The notes under the pieces are model-generated. The model was not told where the DNA came from and did not search any database. It was given only the letters and a program-made list of their open reading frames with translations. Below are positions 34,754 through 42,859 of a DNA stretch of 64,000 nucleotides, piece after piece. This DNA is from Chloroflexota bacterium (GTDB lineage Bacteria; Chloroflexota; UBA11872; UBA12225; JAJDUF01). The translations under genes and the position numbers were made by a program. Each line of letters starts with the position of its first letter. The stretch's first letter is position 1. The stretch is taken from NCBI GenBank assembly GCA_022826725.1, contig JAJDUF010000007.1:105626-169625 (forward strand), in the 5' to 3' direction.

Positions 34754-36997
34754 TTAGCCCTCGACTGCCCTGATGCGAGAAATCTCCTGCTGCATCTGTA
34801 CGAGCTTATAGTAAATACCTCGCTGCGCCAATAGCTCGTCGTGGGTGCCGATCTCCGTGACCTTGCCGTCCTCGAAGACGATGAGGCGGTCGGCATTACG
34901 CAGCGTGGAGAGGCGGTGGGCAATGGCAAAGGTCGTGCGCCCCTTGGTGAGGCGGGCCAGGGCTTCCTGAATCTGGTGCTCCGTCTCGGTGTCTACGTTC
35001 GAGGTCGCTTCATCGAGAATAAGGACGCGCGGATCGCGCAGGATGGCGCGCGCGATGGCGATGCGCTGTTTCTCGCCACCGGAAAGCTTGCCACCTCGTT
35101 CACCGACGCGGGTATCGTAGCCATCGGGCCGAGCGACGATGAACTCGTGGGCGTTGGCTGCGCGGGCTGCCGCGATGATCTCGTGCGGGCCGGCCTCGGG
35201 TTTCGCGTACCGGATGTTGTCGGCGATGGTACCGTTGAACAGGAACTGATCTTGGAGGACAATCCCAATCTGGTTACGCAACGTTTCCAGGTCGAGTTTC
35301 AGGATATCGTGACCGTCAATGAGGATCGTTCCGTGGTCAGGATTGTAGAAGCGGCAGATCAGGTTGGTAAAGGTCGTCTTCCCGACGCCCGACTTACCGA
35401 CTAAGCCGATCATCTCCCCCGGCTCGATAGAGACCGAGATGTCTTTCAAGACCGGTTTGCTGGGGTCGTAGCCGAAGGTCACGTCGCGGAACTCGACGGC
35501 GCCCTCGATAGGTGCCAGGGCCAGGGCGCCGGGGGCGTGATACGGTTCGGACTCCTGGTCAATGATCTCGAACACGCGCTCGGCGCCGGCGGCAGCCTGC
35601 GAGAACCAGTTGTAGACTTGGGTGGCCCACTGGAGGGGGCCGTAGATGAGCCAGAGGTAGCCGAGAAACCAGGTCAACTCGCCGAGGGTCAGGTCGCCGC
35701 CGACCACCGCGACGCCGCCGGCAAACCAGAGCAAATATACGCCGGCGCCGGTGAGGAAGTTCAGCCCGGAAGACGAGGTAGACCAGGCGCGCGCGGCGGT
35801 GATGGTGCGGCCGGTCAGATCATCGTTGTGCCGGTCGAAGCGGCCGATTTCAGCCTCTTCTTGGGCAAAGGCCTTGACAACCCGGATACCGGCCAGCGAC
35901 TCGGTGAGATGGGCGTTGAGTATGCCGCGGCTCAGGAAGAGGCGGCGATACATGCCGCGAAAGCGCCGCCAGATGGCGCCGCCACCGAGGGCCACTAACG
36001 GCGCAGGAAGCAGGATGAATAGTGTGAGCTGCCAGTTCAGGAACAACAGCACAACGACGATTCCGGTCAGCATGAGGGTGTTGGTGACGAGATATGGCAC
36101 CCCCTCAATCATGAAGAAGTTCAGACTCATGGTGTCGTCCATGACCACCGACATTAAGACGCCCTGCTCGCGCTTGCTGTGAAACGAGAGCGACAGGCGC
36201 TCCAGCCGGCGATAGACCTGACTACGTACAGCCGCGATAATGCGCGAACCGAGCGCGCCGGATACCCAGCCGGTGGTGGCTTGCAGGCCGTTGCTAGCCA
36301 GGCCGGCGGCGACCATTCCGAGCACCAGGAGCGCCAGAAAGCCGATATCGCCGTGCCGCGAGCCTGTCTCCGCGCCGGGAGTAGGCGGCAGTAGTACGCT
36401 GTCAATGATGATCTTGGTGATGAGTGGCGGGAGGAGGTTCATGCCCGTCTTGGCGACGAACAACACGGCGAGGGCGGCTGCCAGCGGCCAATGGGGACGC
36501 ACGTAGCGGGCGAGCCGTGCCACCATTGCGCCCTTATTGACGCAGCGTGGGCAGAGGCCGTTCTTTTCCGGCAAGAGACGACCGCAGGTGTCGCAGCGTA
36601 CCTTGGGCAACTCGTCGGTCATCGCGAGCGGCTTGCCCTCGGCGATTTGCTGAATACCGCGAGCCACCTCGGCGAACTTGGGGGCTAAGGAGTTGGAAAA
36701 CTCCACGACCGGAATGACCAGGCCGTCGCGCTCCACCTCCAGCAGACCGCCGCCGACATGCTGAGATGTGGTGGCGGCGGAGATCGCGCTCATGGGCACG
36801 GCGAGAAAGCCGTCGTGCTCCGCACGCTGATCCGGGAGCACGACGACCCGCTGATCCGTCACCACCAGCCAGCGGTCGCCAAAGGTACCGTCTGCTCGGA
36901 TATCCGAGGTTGCCGACAAGAGCACCTCTTCGCCCGGCACTTTGAGGTCCGACCACTGCCTGGTGATAGGCGCAGACAGGGGGTCAGGAAACGGCAT
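34754..36997 (-). CDS. ABC exporter with N-terminal PH-like domain and zinc ribbon
   Basis: A 747-residue half-transporter. Residues 1-~115 form a beta-rich segment (VPGEEVLLSATSDIRADG, WLVVTDQRVVVL) resembling bacterial PH-like domains. A zinc-ribbon follows: CDTCGRLLPEKNGLCPRC, near 135-152. Six transmembrane helices lie at ~165-480. The NBD has Walker A GLVGKSGVGKTTFTN, signature LSGGEKQRIAIA, Walker B VLILDEAT and H-loop IAHRLST. It probably works as a homodimer exporting lipid or another hydrophobic substrate. The N-terminal addition is unusual and suggests membrane or metal sensing, which is inference. Confidence 0.85.
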   Translation of the reverse strand: MPFPDPLSAPITRQWSDLKVPGEEVLLSATSDIRADGTFGDRWLVVTDQRVVVLPDQRAEHDGFLAVPMSAISAATTSQHVGGGLLEVERDGLVIPVVEFSNSLAPKFAEVARGIQQIAEGKPLAMTDELPKVRCDTCGRLLPEKNGLCPRCVNKGAMVARLARYVRPHWPLAAALAVLFVAKTGMNLLPPLITKIIIDSVLLPPTPGAETGSRHGDIGFLALLVLGMVAAGLASNGLQATTGWVSGALGSRIIAAVRSQVYRRLERLSLSFHSKREQGVLMSVVMDDTMSLNFFMIEGVPYLVTNTLMLTGIVVVLLFLNWQLTLFILLPAPLVALGGGAIWRRFRGMYRRLFLSRGILNAHLTESLAGIRVVKAFAQEEAEIGRFDRHNDDLTGRTITAARAWSTSSSGLNFLTGAGVYLLWFAGGVAVVGGDLTLGELTWFLGYLWLIYGPLQWATQVYNWFSQAAAGAERVFEIIDQESEPYHAPGALALAPIEGAVEFRDVTFGYDPSKPVLKDISVSIEPGEMIGLVGKSGVGKTTFTNLICRFYNPDHGTILIDGHDILKLDLETLRNQIGIVLQDQFLFNGTIADNIRYAKPEAGPHEIIAAARAANAHEFIVARPDGYDTRVGERGGKLSGGEKQRIAIARAILRDPRVLILDEATSNVDTETEHQIQEALARLTKGRTTFAIAHRLSTLRNADRLIVFEDGKVTEIGTHDELLAQRGIYYKLVQMQQEISRIRAVEG

Positions 36998-37317
36998 TGT
37001 CCGGATGCCTCCTTCTGGGGGCTGCCCTTCCTGAATGCCCGTTTAGGACCTGGCTTTCAGGTGCCGGTGTCCGTCTGAGGTCATGCGGTGGGAGCGAGCG
37101 AAGGGAGTCGGCGTGCTAATATCAACGCGCGACTGCATAGACGCGCGTACACGATGCCGAGGCGATTGTCCACGCGAGAGCAGGTACCGCTGCTCCTATT
37201 GGAGCCGATTAGGTACCCACTTGGCCGGGATGGGCACCTCACAGCAAGATTGAGTATACGCAGGTGTGATTAAATGAGTCAACGTTATTGCGCTGGGAGA
37301 CCGAGGGTGTACTAGAC
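36998..37317. other. Gene-free divergent intergenic region
   Basis: About 320 bases between the divergent ABC exporter and AlkA genes. It holds a small inverted repeat CGCGCG...CGCGCG near 37123-37147 and two GGTACC sites (37182 and 37211) that flank an AT-richer stretch. Promoters for both genes must lie here. TATACG at 37255 is a possible -10 for the plus strand. Nothing else is evident. Confidence 0.45.
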
Positions 37318-38040
37318 GTGGAGATGCAACGTCGCGACAGGTTGGAGCCGGGAATGCCTCCCGCTCCGCACGCGCTCGATCTCCACGATCCGGTGGTGCG
37401 CCGGGCCGGCGTGGCGCAGCTTCGGCGCGTAGACCGGGCGCTGGGTGTCGTGCTCGATGGTGTCGGGCCGTTGACCGCGATCCCGCAGCGAGAGCAGGGG
37501 TTCAGCGCCTTGGTAGCGGCCATTGTGGGCCAACAGATTTCCGTGCAGGCGGCCGACGCCATCCTGGCGCGGGTGGTAGATCATCTGGCGGTACCCGCGG
37601 CGGCCGGCGCGGCGGATGACTACGGCTTCGAGCCGCAACACTTCCTCGCCAGCACGCCGGAGGAGCTGCACCGAGCCGGACTTTCCCGCGCCAAGGCGCG
37701 CTACGTCCTCGATCTGGCGGCGCGGGTGGCCGCTGGTCGGCTCGATCTGGAGCGACTGACGAGCCTCGGCGACGAGGCGGCCGTGGCGGAGCTGACGACC
37801 GTCAAGGGCATCGGCCGCTGGACGGCGGAGCTGTATCTGCTGTTTTCGCTCGGCCGGTCGGACATCTTGCCGGCCGGCGACCTCGGGATTCGCAAGGCGG
37901 TGCAGCGCCTCGACCGATTGCCCGACATGCCCGACGAGGACACGGTGCGGCGGCGCGGCGCGCGCTGGCGGCCGTACCGGTCCTTGGCGACGCTTTACCT
38001 CTGGCGTGGTCGGCGGATGCTGCCGGCCGCCGGTGAGTAG
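37318..38040 (+). CDS. DNA-3-methyladenine glycosylase (AlkA/HhH-GPD)
   Basis: About 240 residues of an HhH-GPD base-excision glycosylase. The helix-hairpin-helix is in LTTVKGIGRWTAELYLLF and the catalytic aspartate in ILPAGDLGIRKAV. FSALVAAIVGQQISVQAA is the helix typical of AlkA. It removes alkylated purines from DNA. The start is uncertain: GTG 37318 follows GAGGG at a good distance, ATG 37324 and TTG 37288 are alternatives. The C-terminus W-R-P-Y-R-S-L-A-T-L-Y-L-W is typical. Confidence 0.85.
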   Translation: MEMQRRDRLEPGMPPAPHALDLHDPVVRRAGVAQLRRVDRALGVVLDGVGPLTAIPQREQGFSALVAAIVGQQISVQAADAILARVVDHLAVPAAAGAADDYGFEPQHFLASTPEELHRAGLSRAKARYVLDLAARVAAGRLDLERLTSLGDEAAVAELTTVKGIGRWTAELYLLFSLGRSDILPAGDLGIRKAVQRLDRLPDMPDEDTVRRRGARWRPYRSLATLYLWRGRRMLPAAGE

Positions 38041-38203
38041 GGCCCGACTGCCGCTGCTACTGAGGAATGAGGCCGTTGGAGTGCTCTTTGCGGCCTCCGG
38101 CGCGTGCTAGGGAAGGGCGTTAGTGACGTTGACCGGCTCGTTTACCGCTATTCCGGGCTGCGAAAGGGGAGCAGGCCGGGGCGTTGGCGCTCGGAGCGCC
38201 TGA

Positions 38204-38209
38204 TATAAT
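38204..38209 (+). promoter_or_regulatory. Consensus -10 box upstream of relA/spoT
   Basis: TATAAT with a weak -35 (GCGTTG at 38181). It would give a leader of about 70 bases before the TTG start at 38288. Confidence 0.5.
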
Positions 38210-38287
38210 CGGTCACGTGGGGATGTGCCGTCATTGTTCCGGTCACCGTAGGGTGCTGCTGGCGAGTGTGGGGACGGAGGCAGTTGG

Positions 38288-40537
38288 TTGGCAATCCACA
38301 TTGAGGAAGCGGTCGAGGTCGAGCACGCGCTCAACGGGGCTGCCGGGGCGCAAACGCCTGAAGGTGTGCTGCGGCTGGACGATCTGCTCACCGAACTGAG
38401 GAGCTATCTTCCGGAAGACGAGGCCGCGGTCGTGCGCCGGGCCTACAACATGGCCGCGGTCGCGCACGATGGTCAATTCCGGCGGTCGGGTGAGCCGTTT
38501 GTCCAGCATCCGCTCGCCGTTGCGCTGGAGTTGGCGAAGCTGCGCCTAGACTGCGCGACCGTCGCCGCTGGTCTCCTCCATGACGTTCCCGAGGACACGG
38601 CGCTCACACTTGGCGAGATCGAGGCGCGGTTTGGCAAGGAGATCACGCTGCTCGTTGACGGTGTGACCAAGCTGACGCGGATTGCCTGGGAAACGCTGGA
38701 GGAAGAGCAGGCCGAAAATCTCCGCAAGATGTTCCTGGCCATGGCACAGGACATCCGGGTAGTGCTGGTCAAGCTGTGCGACCGCCTCCACAACATCCGC
38801 ACACTGGAGCCGTTTTCCATTGAGCGGCGGCGGCGGATCGCGCAGGAAACCCTCGAAATCTACGCGCCGCTGGCCCACCGTCTCGGTATCTGGGAACTGA
38901 AGTGGCGGCTGGAGGACGGCGCCTTTTACTACCTGGATTACGAGCGGTACCAGGAGTTGAAGCGCCTGCTGGCGATGCGGCGCGAGACGCGCGAACGCTA
39001 CGTCCACCACGCGCTCGCCCTCCTGAGCGATGAGCTGGCCGCCATGAACCTGGTGGCCAAGGTGAGCGGCCGGCCAAAGCATCTCTACTCCATCCACCGC
39101 AAGATGCTGCGGAAGAACGTGCCTTTCGAGGAGGTGTACGACCTGCTCGCGGTACGGGTGCTGGTGGATTCGGAGGCGGATTGCTACGCAACTCTCGGGA
39201 CCGTGCATCGGTTGTGGACCCCGATCCCCGGCGAGTTCGACGACTACATCGCGCGGGCCAAGCCAAATATGTACCGGTCGCTCCACACGGCCGTGATCGG
39301 TCCGGCAGGCCAGCCGCTAGAGGTGCAAATCCGCACGCATGAGATGCATCAAGTCGCGGAGTACGGCATCGCGGCCCACTGGCGCTACAAAGAGGGGCGG
39401 CAGCACATCAACGAAGAATTCGATGTGAAGCTGGCGTGGTTCCGGCAGTTGATGGCGTGGCAGGAGGAAGTGGGCGCCGAGGACTTCGTGGAGGCGCTCA
39501 AGACGGACATTTTCCAGGACCAGGTTTTTGTCTTCACCCCGCGCGGCGACATTAAGGAGATGCCGGCCGGGGCCATCCCACTGGACTTCGCCTACCGCAT
39601 CCACACCGACCTAGGGCACCGTTACGCGGGGGCGCGAGTCAATTCACGGCTGGTGGCCTTGGAGTACCAACTCCAGAATGGCGACATTGTCGAAATCTTG
39701 ACCGGCCGACCTGACCGCGGTCCTAGTCGAGACTGGCTCAACGTCGTGGGCACGGCCCACGCCCGCTCGAAGATCAGACAGTGGTTCAAGCGGCAGCAGC
39801 GGGAGGAGAACGCGGCGCGTGGCCGGGAGTTGGTGGCAAAAGAGTTGCAGCGGCTGGGTCTGCCGGAACTCAGTAGCATCGAGCCGGAGGCACTGGCGGC
39901 CGCTGCCTCGGAACTGCGGGTCGCCAGCGTGGAGACGCTGTTCGCGGTCGTGGGCTATGGCGGTCTCAGCCCGCATCAGGTGGTCAGCAAGTTCGGCCTG
40001 CAAGTGCCGGAAGTCGAGACGCCGCAAATCCTGGGTACGCCGAGCAGTCCGCCCACCGCCGGCGTGACCGTCTCCGGGGTAGGTGATCTCTTCACGCGCA
40101 TCGCGCGCTGCTGCAATCCGGTGCCCGGCGATTCGATTGTGGGGTTTATCACGCGCGGGCGGGGCCTGACCGTGCATCGCCACAATTGCCCGAACGTGCA
40201 GTCAACGGCAGAGCGCGAGCGGCTGATTGATGTCGAGTGGGGCGCAACGCACCAGCAGGTCTATCCGATCACCCTGCGCGTAGAGTCCGGGGATCGTCCG
40301 GGGCTGGCGCGGGACGTGACGACGATTGTGGCCGAGGACAAGATCAACATTGTGGACTTGCGGGTGACGACCGAGAGCGGGGCGGCTACCTTCTTTGTCA
40401 CGGTTGAGGTCACGGACGTGAATCAACTGGTGCGTCTGATCCAGCGGATCGAACGGATCAAGGACGTGAGTCACGTGGCCCGCGATACCTCGGTCACCGC
40501 GGCAGCCAGCAACGGCGAGCCGGTCGGCGCGCAGTAG
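38288..40537 (+). CDS. relA: Bifunctional (p)ppGpp synthetase/hydrolase (RelA/SpoT)
   Basis: A 749-residue Rel protein. The N-terminal HD hydrolase domain has AHDGQFRRSGEPFVQHPLAV and LLHDVPEDT. The synthetase has VYDLLAVRVLVDS and FDDYIARAKPNMYRSLHTAV. A TGS domain (VFTPRGDIKEMPAGAIPLDF, near 415), a zinc-finger/helical region with RCCNPVPGDSIVGFITRGRG and a C-terminal ACT domain follow. The HD residues look intact, so it should both make and degrade the alarmone in the stringent response. TTG at 38288 gives the N-terminal extension; ATG at 38450 would cut into the HD domain and is unlikely. Confidence 0.92.
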   Translation: MAIHIEEAVEVEHALNGAAGAQTPEGVLRLDDLLTELRSYLPEDEAAVVRRAYNMAAVAHDGQFRRSGEPFVQHPLAVALELAKLRLDCATVAAGLLHDVPEDTALTLGEIEARFGKEITLLVDGVTKLTRIAWETLEEEQAENLRKMFLAMAQDIRVVLVKLCDRLHNIRTLEPFSIERRRRIAQETLEIYAPLAHRLGIWELKWRLEDGAFYYLDYERYQELKRLLAMRRETRERYVHHALALLSDELAAMNLVAKVSGRPKHLYSIHRKMLRKNVPFEEVYDLLAVRVLVDSEADCYATLGTVHRLWTPIPGEFDDYIARAKPNMYRSLHTAVIGPAGQPLEVQIRTHEMHQVAEYGIAAHWRYKEGRQHINEEFDVKLAWFRQLMAWQEEVGAEDFVEALKTDIFQDQVFVFTPRGDIKEMPAGAIPLDFAYRIHTDLGHRYAGARVNSRLVALEYQLQNGDIVEILTGRPDRGPSRDWLNVVGTAHARSKIRQWFKRQQREENAARGRELVAKELQRLGLPELSSIEPEALAAAASELRVASVETLFAVVGYGGLSPHQVVSKFGLQVPEVETPQILGTPSSPPTAGVTVSGVGDLFTRIARCCNPVPGDSIVGFITRGRGLTVHRHNCPNVQSTAERERLIDVEWGATHQQVYPITLRVESGDRPGLARDVTTIVAEDKINIVDLRVTTESGAATFFVTVEVTDVNQLVRLIQRIERIKDVSHVARDTSVTAAASNGEPVGAQ

Positions 40538-40545
40538 GCGATGGT

Positions 40546-40576
40546 CACGTTGACAGTGTGGCTGGGTGAGGCTATA
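40546..40576. repeat. 31-bp direct repeat, left copy of cassette 1
   Basis: Identical over 31 bases to 41557-41587. It runs from CACG through TTGACA to the TATA of the -10 box. Flanking bases differ on both sides. Together the copies bracket a two-gene toxin-antitoxin-like cassette. Confidence 0.9.
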
Positions 40577-40613
40577 TCTCTGAATTTAGAGCGCGGTATA
40601 CTTATTAGAGATA
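40550..40613 (+). promoter_or_regulatory. Sigma-A promoter with operator-like inverted repeats
   Basis: TTGACA at 40550-40555, 17-base spacer, TATATC at 40573-40578. A palindrome CTCTGAATTTAGAG at 40578-40591 and the inverted pair TATCTCT (40575) / AGAGATA (40607) cover the -10 and start region. A second TATACT lies at 40597. This layout suits autorepression by the gene that follows. A strong AAGGAGGTG ribosome site lies at 40616-40624. Confidence 0.7.
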
Positions 40614-40629
40614 GTAAGGAGGTGCGGCG

Positions 40630-41211
40630 ATGACACGTCACGACTGGCTGCTGCTGGTGCTGGCTGCTGCCGAGGAAGACACGTTGTCGCCGTTGCAACT
40701 CCAGAAGTCCCTCTTTCTGGTTGGGCAAGGCCTCGCCGGTCTGGCGGAGGCTGACTTCTATGAATTCCAGCCTCGTGACTATGGTCCGTTCGCCGCGGCG
40801 GTCTATCACGATGCCGAATATCAGCAACTCCAAGGCCTCGTTGCTATTCGGCCTCACTCGCGGACGAAGCGGGAATTCTCGCTGACCGCGGCGGGAAGCA
40901 GCCGGGCGCAAACGCTTGTTGCCGAACTGCACAGCGACGCGGTGCGTTACTGCTGCGGGGTTGTCCAGTGGGTACAGAGTCAGACTTTTCAAGGTCTGAC
41001 ACAGGCGGTCTACGAGCAATTCCCGGCCTTTGCCACGCGGAGTGTCATGCCCGGCGCCTGCTTTACCGCTTTGGCTGCCGAAGAACCGGACCCGGTGAAG
41101 AAGAAAATCTATGCCAACCAACCATTCATGGCGGCCATCGAGAAAGCGTTGCGGGACGAGGCAGATGGGACGGACTACACCCTGAAGCTCAATAACCTTG
41201 GGTGTCAGTAG
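40630..41211 (+). CDS. Putative antitoxin/regulator with winged-helix-like N-terminus
   Basis: A 193-residue protein. The N-terminal ~90 residues (SPLQLQKSLFLVGQGLAGL, then FQPRDYGPFAAAVYHDAEY) follow the pattern L-Q-K-x-L-F...Y-G-P-F seen in Panacea/SocA-like and YwgA-like winged-helix proteins. The C-terminal half has no recognised family. It is probably a DNA-binding antitoxin for the small gene that follows, given the operator-like repeats upstream. The ATG sits after a strong ribosome site. It overlaps the longest frame of the next gene, so translation is probably coupled. Confidence 0.6.
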   Translation: MTRHDWLLLVLAAAEEDTLSPLQLQKSLFLVGQGLAGLAEADFYEFQPRDYGPFAAAVYHDAEYQQLQGLVAIRPHSRTKREFSLTAAGSSRAQTLVAELHSDAVRYCCGVVQWVQSQTFQGLTQAVYEQFPAFATRSVMPGACFTALAAEEPDPVKKKIYANQPFMAAIEKALRDEADGTDYTLKLNNLGCQ

Positions 41212-41212
41212 G

Positions 41213-41539
41213 GTGTACCTCCTAGAGATTAAGAGGACAGCCGACGAATTTCGCAGCCGTCTGTCGCTAGAGGGAATAGCGCAGCTACATGCTTGCTGGC
41301 AGTTGTTGCAGCAGGATCCTCATGCCGATGGGCGGACGAAACTTCGCTTGGAGCGTCTTCCCGTTGTGCTCTATGTCCAGGTTTGCCACGGTTTCTACTC
41401 GGCCTACGGCATCCGGCGTCGGAATGGAGACGATGTGATTACTGTCTATGCTTGCGGCTGGGAAGACGACCGAGCAAGGAGCTTCTATGATGAGCGCCCT
41501 GGCCGCGGGTCACCGCGGCGCGGATCCAATGGCCGCTAA
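41213..41539 (+). CDS. RelE/HigB-like small protein (putative toxin)
   Basis: About 108 residues. The order helix, helix, then strands (KLRLERLPVVLYVQVCHGFY, then YGIRRRNGDDVITVYACGW) recalls RelE/ParE-fold toxins, but no signature catalytic residue can be assigned with confidence. GTG at 41213 starts just after the upstream stop; TTG at 41198 would overlap it by 14 bases. It forms a two-gene unit with the preceding regulator, and both are enclosed by 31-bp direct repeats. It could also be a phage-derived accessory protein. Confidence 0.55.
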   Translation: MYLLEIKRTADEFRSRLSLEGIAQLHACWQLLQQDPHADGRTKLRLERLPVVLYVQVCHGFYSAYGIRRRNGDDVITVYACGWEDDRARSFYDERPGRGSPRRGSNGR

Positions 41540-41556
41540 CTCGCAGTGCAGGCGCA

Positions 41557-41587
41557 CACGTTGACAGTGTGGCTGGGTGAGGCTATA
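41557..41587. repeat. 31-bp direct repeat, right copy of cassette 1
   Basis: Perfect copy of 40546-40576, 1011 bases downstream of it. This copy contains the promoter of the ilv-leu operon and is probably the ancestral site. Confidence 0.9.
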
Positions 41588-41589
41588 CT
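41561..41589 (+). promoter_or_regulatory. Sigma-A promoter of the ilv-leu operon
   Basis: TTGACA at 41561-41566, spacer of exactly 17 bases, TATACT at 41584-41589. This is nearly ideal consensus. Transcription would start near 41596 and run into the T-box leader. Confidence 0.85.
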
Positions 41590-41905
41590 TGGCGGTGGTG
41601 CGGAGTGCGCTCCGCAGGGGCCGTTTATAAACTTAATATGAAGCGATGACGGGGAGTAGTAGAGGCTACTTGCCCTCCCTCAGAGAGCCAGCGGTTGGTG
41701 TGAGTTGGCGGGAGTGTAAGTGACGAGGAGTGTCGTGCCTCGAACTCGCCCCTGAGTTGCTGCTACGAAAGTGCTCCGGCGCGTAGGCGGTGCAGCGTAG
41801 TAGCAGACGAGCCGGAAGGCATCCGTTACAAGAGTTACGAGATGGTGTGGCAAGCCGCGTGGCTGCACACAATCTGAGGTGGTACCGCGGGAGCGTCGAT
41901 TCGCA

Positions 41906-41933
41906 GCCCTCGTCCTCGGGACGGGGGTTTTCT
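41906..41933 (+). terminator. First T-box intrinsic terminator
   Basis: Stem CCCTCGTC pairs with GGACGGGGG around a short loop, followed by TTTTCT. It is mutually exclusive with the first antiterminator at 41877. Confidence 0.8.
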
Positions 41934-42034
41934 GATTCTCAAGGCGGTACTGCGGACACCGCAGATGTCGTGCCGGGCGGTCGTGTGCGCTCGCTGCATC
42001 AACAGTAGGGTGGTATCGCGGGAATCGCCGTAAG

Positions 42035-42064
42035 CTCTCGCCCCTCGGGTGGGAGACTTTTTTT
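42035..42064 (+). terminator. Second T-box intrinsic terminator
   Basis: Stem CTCTCGCCC (42035-42043) pairs with GGGTGGGAG (42047-42055) across a 3-base loop, followed by AC and seven Ts. It is mutually exclusive with the second antiterminator at 42007. Confidence 0.85.
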
Positions 42065-42151
42065 GCGCTGCGACTGTCCCGTATTGTGCAACGGTGTTGT
42101 GGAATGGGGGGCAGGGACGCTAAAGTGACTGTGATTGCCGAGGAGGGATTG

Positions 42152-42808
42152 GTGGCTCGCCACCGTAGGTTCGTCGCCATCATGGCGGTTGTCGTCGGGG
42201 CATTGCTGCTAGGTTCCTGCGGTGCGGCGCAAACACCTGAGGCGGCACCAACGCTGGACGAGAACATCGTTCCTATTGTGCGCGTCATTGACGGTGATAC
42301 CATCGTCGTTCGCTACCGTGAGATTGAGGAAAGGGTCCGGTATCGGGACGTGGATACGCCGGAACGAGGCCAGCCGGGATACGACGAGGCCCGCCGGTTC
42401 AATCAGGAATTGCTGGTTGGGGGAATGGCTCGTCTGGAGATCAACTACACGGAGGGTAATGGTCGAGATGGCTTCGGGCGGTTGCTGGCCTACGTCTACG
42501 TCGAGAAGGATGGTCAAGAGGTCCAGGTCAACAAGGCGATGAACGAGGCCGGTCACGTGAAGCCTGGGTCGAAGCTGGTCCCGCCGCAGTACCGGATTGA
42601 AGTTACCGTGATTCAGGAGCCAACGGTGCAGCCGACTGCGGAATCGCTACCGACATATACGCCATCCTTCTTCACAAGTTGTGACGCGGCTGAAGGGGCC
42701 GGAGTGGAGCGGGTGCTGGGTGCGAAAGGAACGGGGCGTGGCTTTCCGGCTGCCCTCGTCCCGTCAGTTCGTGATGGAGACGGCGACGGAGTTGTCTGCG
42801 AGAAATAG
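42152..42808 (+). CDS. Thermonuclease-like lipoprotein with excalibur-type C-terminus
   Basis: About 218 residues. It has a lipoprotein signal (RHRR, hydrophobic core, LLLGSC), then a staphylococcal nuclease (TNase) domain with [26 protein letters not shown] and [15 protein letters not shown], which include the usual metal and catalytic residues. The end has the excalibur calcium-binding pattern [10 protein letters not shown]. It is predicted to be a surface-anchored Ca-dependent nuclease. The GTG at 42152 follows AGGAGG at five bases. It lies directly after the T-box terminators and 51 bases before ilvB, so it should be the first gene of the leucine-regulated operon. Confidence 0.83.
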   Translation: MARHRRFVAIMAVVVGALLLGSCGAAQTPEAAPTLDENIVPIVRVIDGDTIVVRYREIEERVRYRDVDTPERGQPGYDEARRFNQELLVGGMARLEINYTEGNGRDGFGRLLAYVYVEKDGQEVQVNKAMNEAGHVKPGSKLVPPQYRIEVTVIQEPTVQPTAESLPTYTPSFFTSCDAAEGAGVERVLGAKGTGRGFPAALVPSVRDGDGDGVVCEK

Positions 42809-42859
42809 TTAGCCGGTCGGCTTGCCGGATCACATCGGGTACACAGGAGGGAAGGAACG

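Larger units (their letters stand above)
41636..42064 (+). promoter_or_regulatory. T-box leader with repeated antiterminator modules, probably leucine-specific
   Basis: Stem I features: AGTAGTAGAG near 41655 and the distal AGAGAGCCAGCGGTTGGTG at 41682-41700 (AG bulge and GNUG loop). A specifier-like GAACTC at 41742-41747 reads CTC, a leucine codon, if the usual GAA-NNN register holds. A canonical T-box AGGTGGTACCGCGG at 41877-41890 precedes the first terminator. A second T-box, AGGGTGGTATCGCGGG at 42007-42022, precedes a second terminator without a second full stem I. A degenerate third copy, AAGGCGGTACTGCGG, lies at 41941-41955. Uncharged tRNA-Leu should favour readthrough into the operon. 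Confidence 0.87.

Noticed and set aside
38070..38098. Inverted repeat GAGGCCG...CGGCCTC after the alkA-like gene as a terminator
   Set aside because: The loop is long and there is no U-tract.
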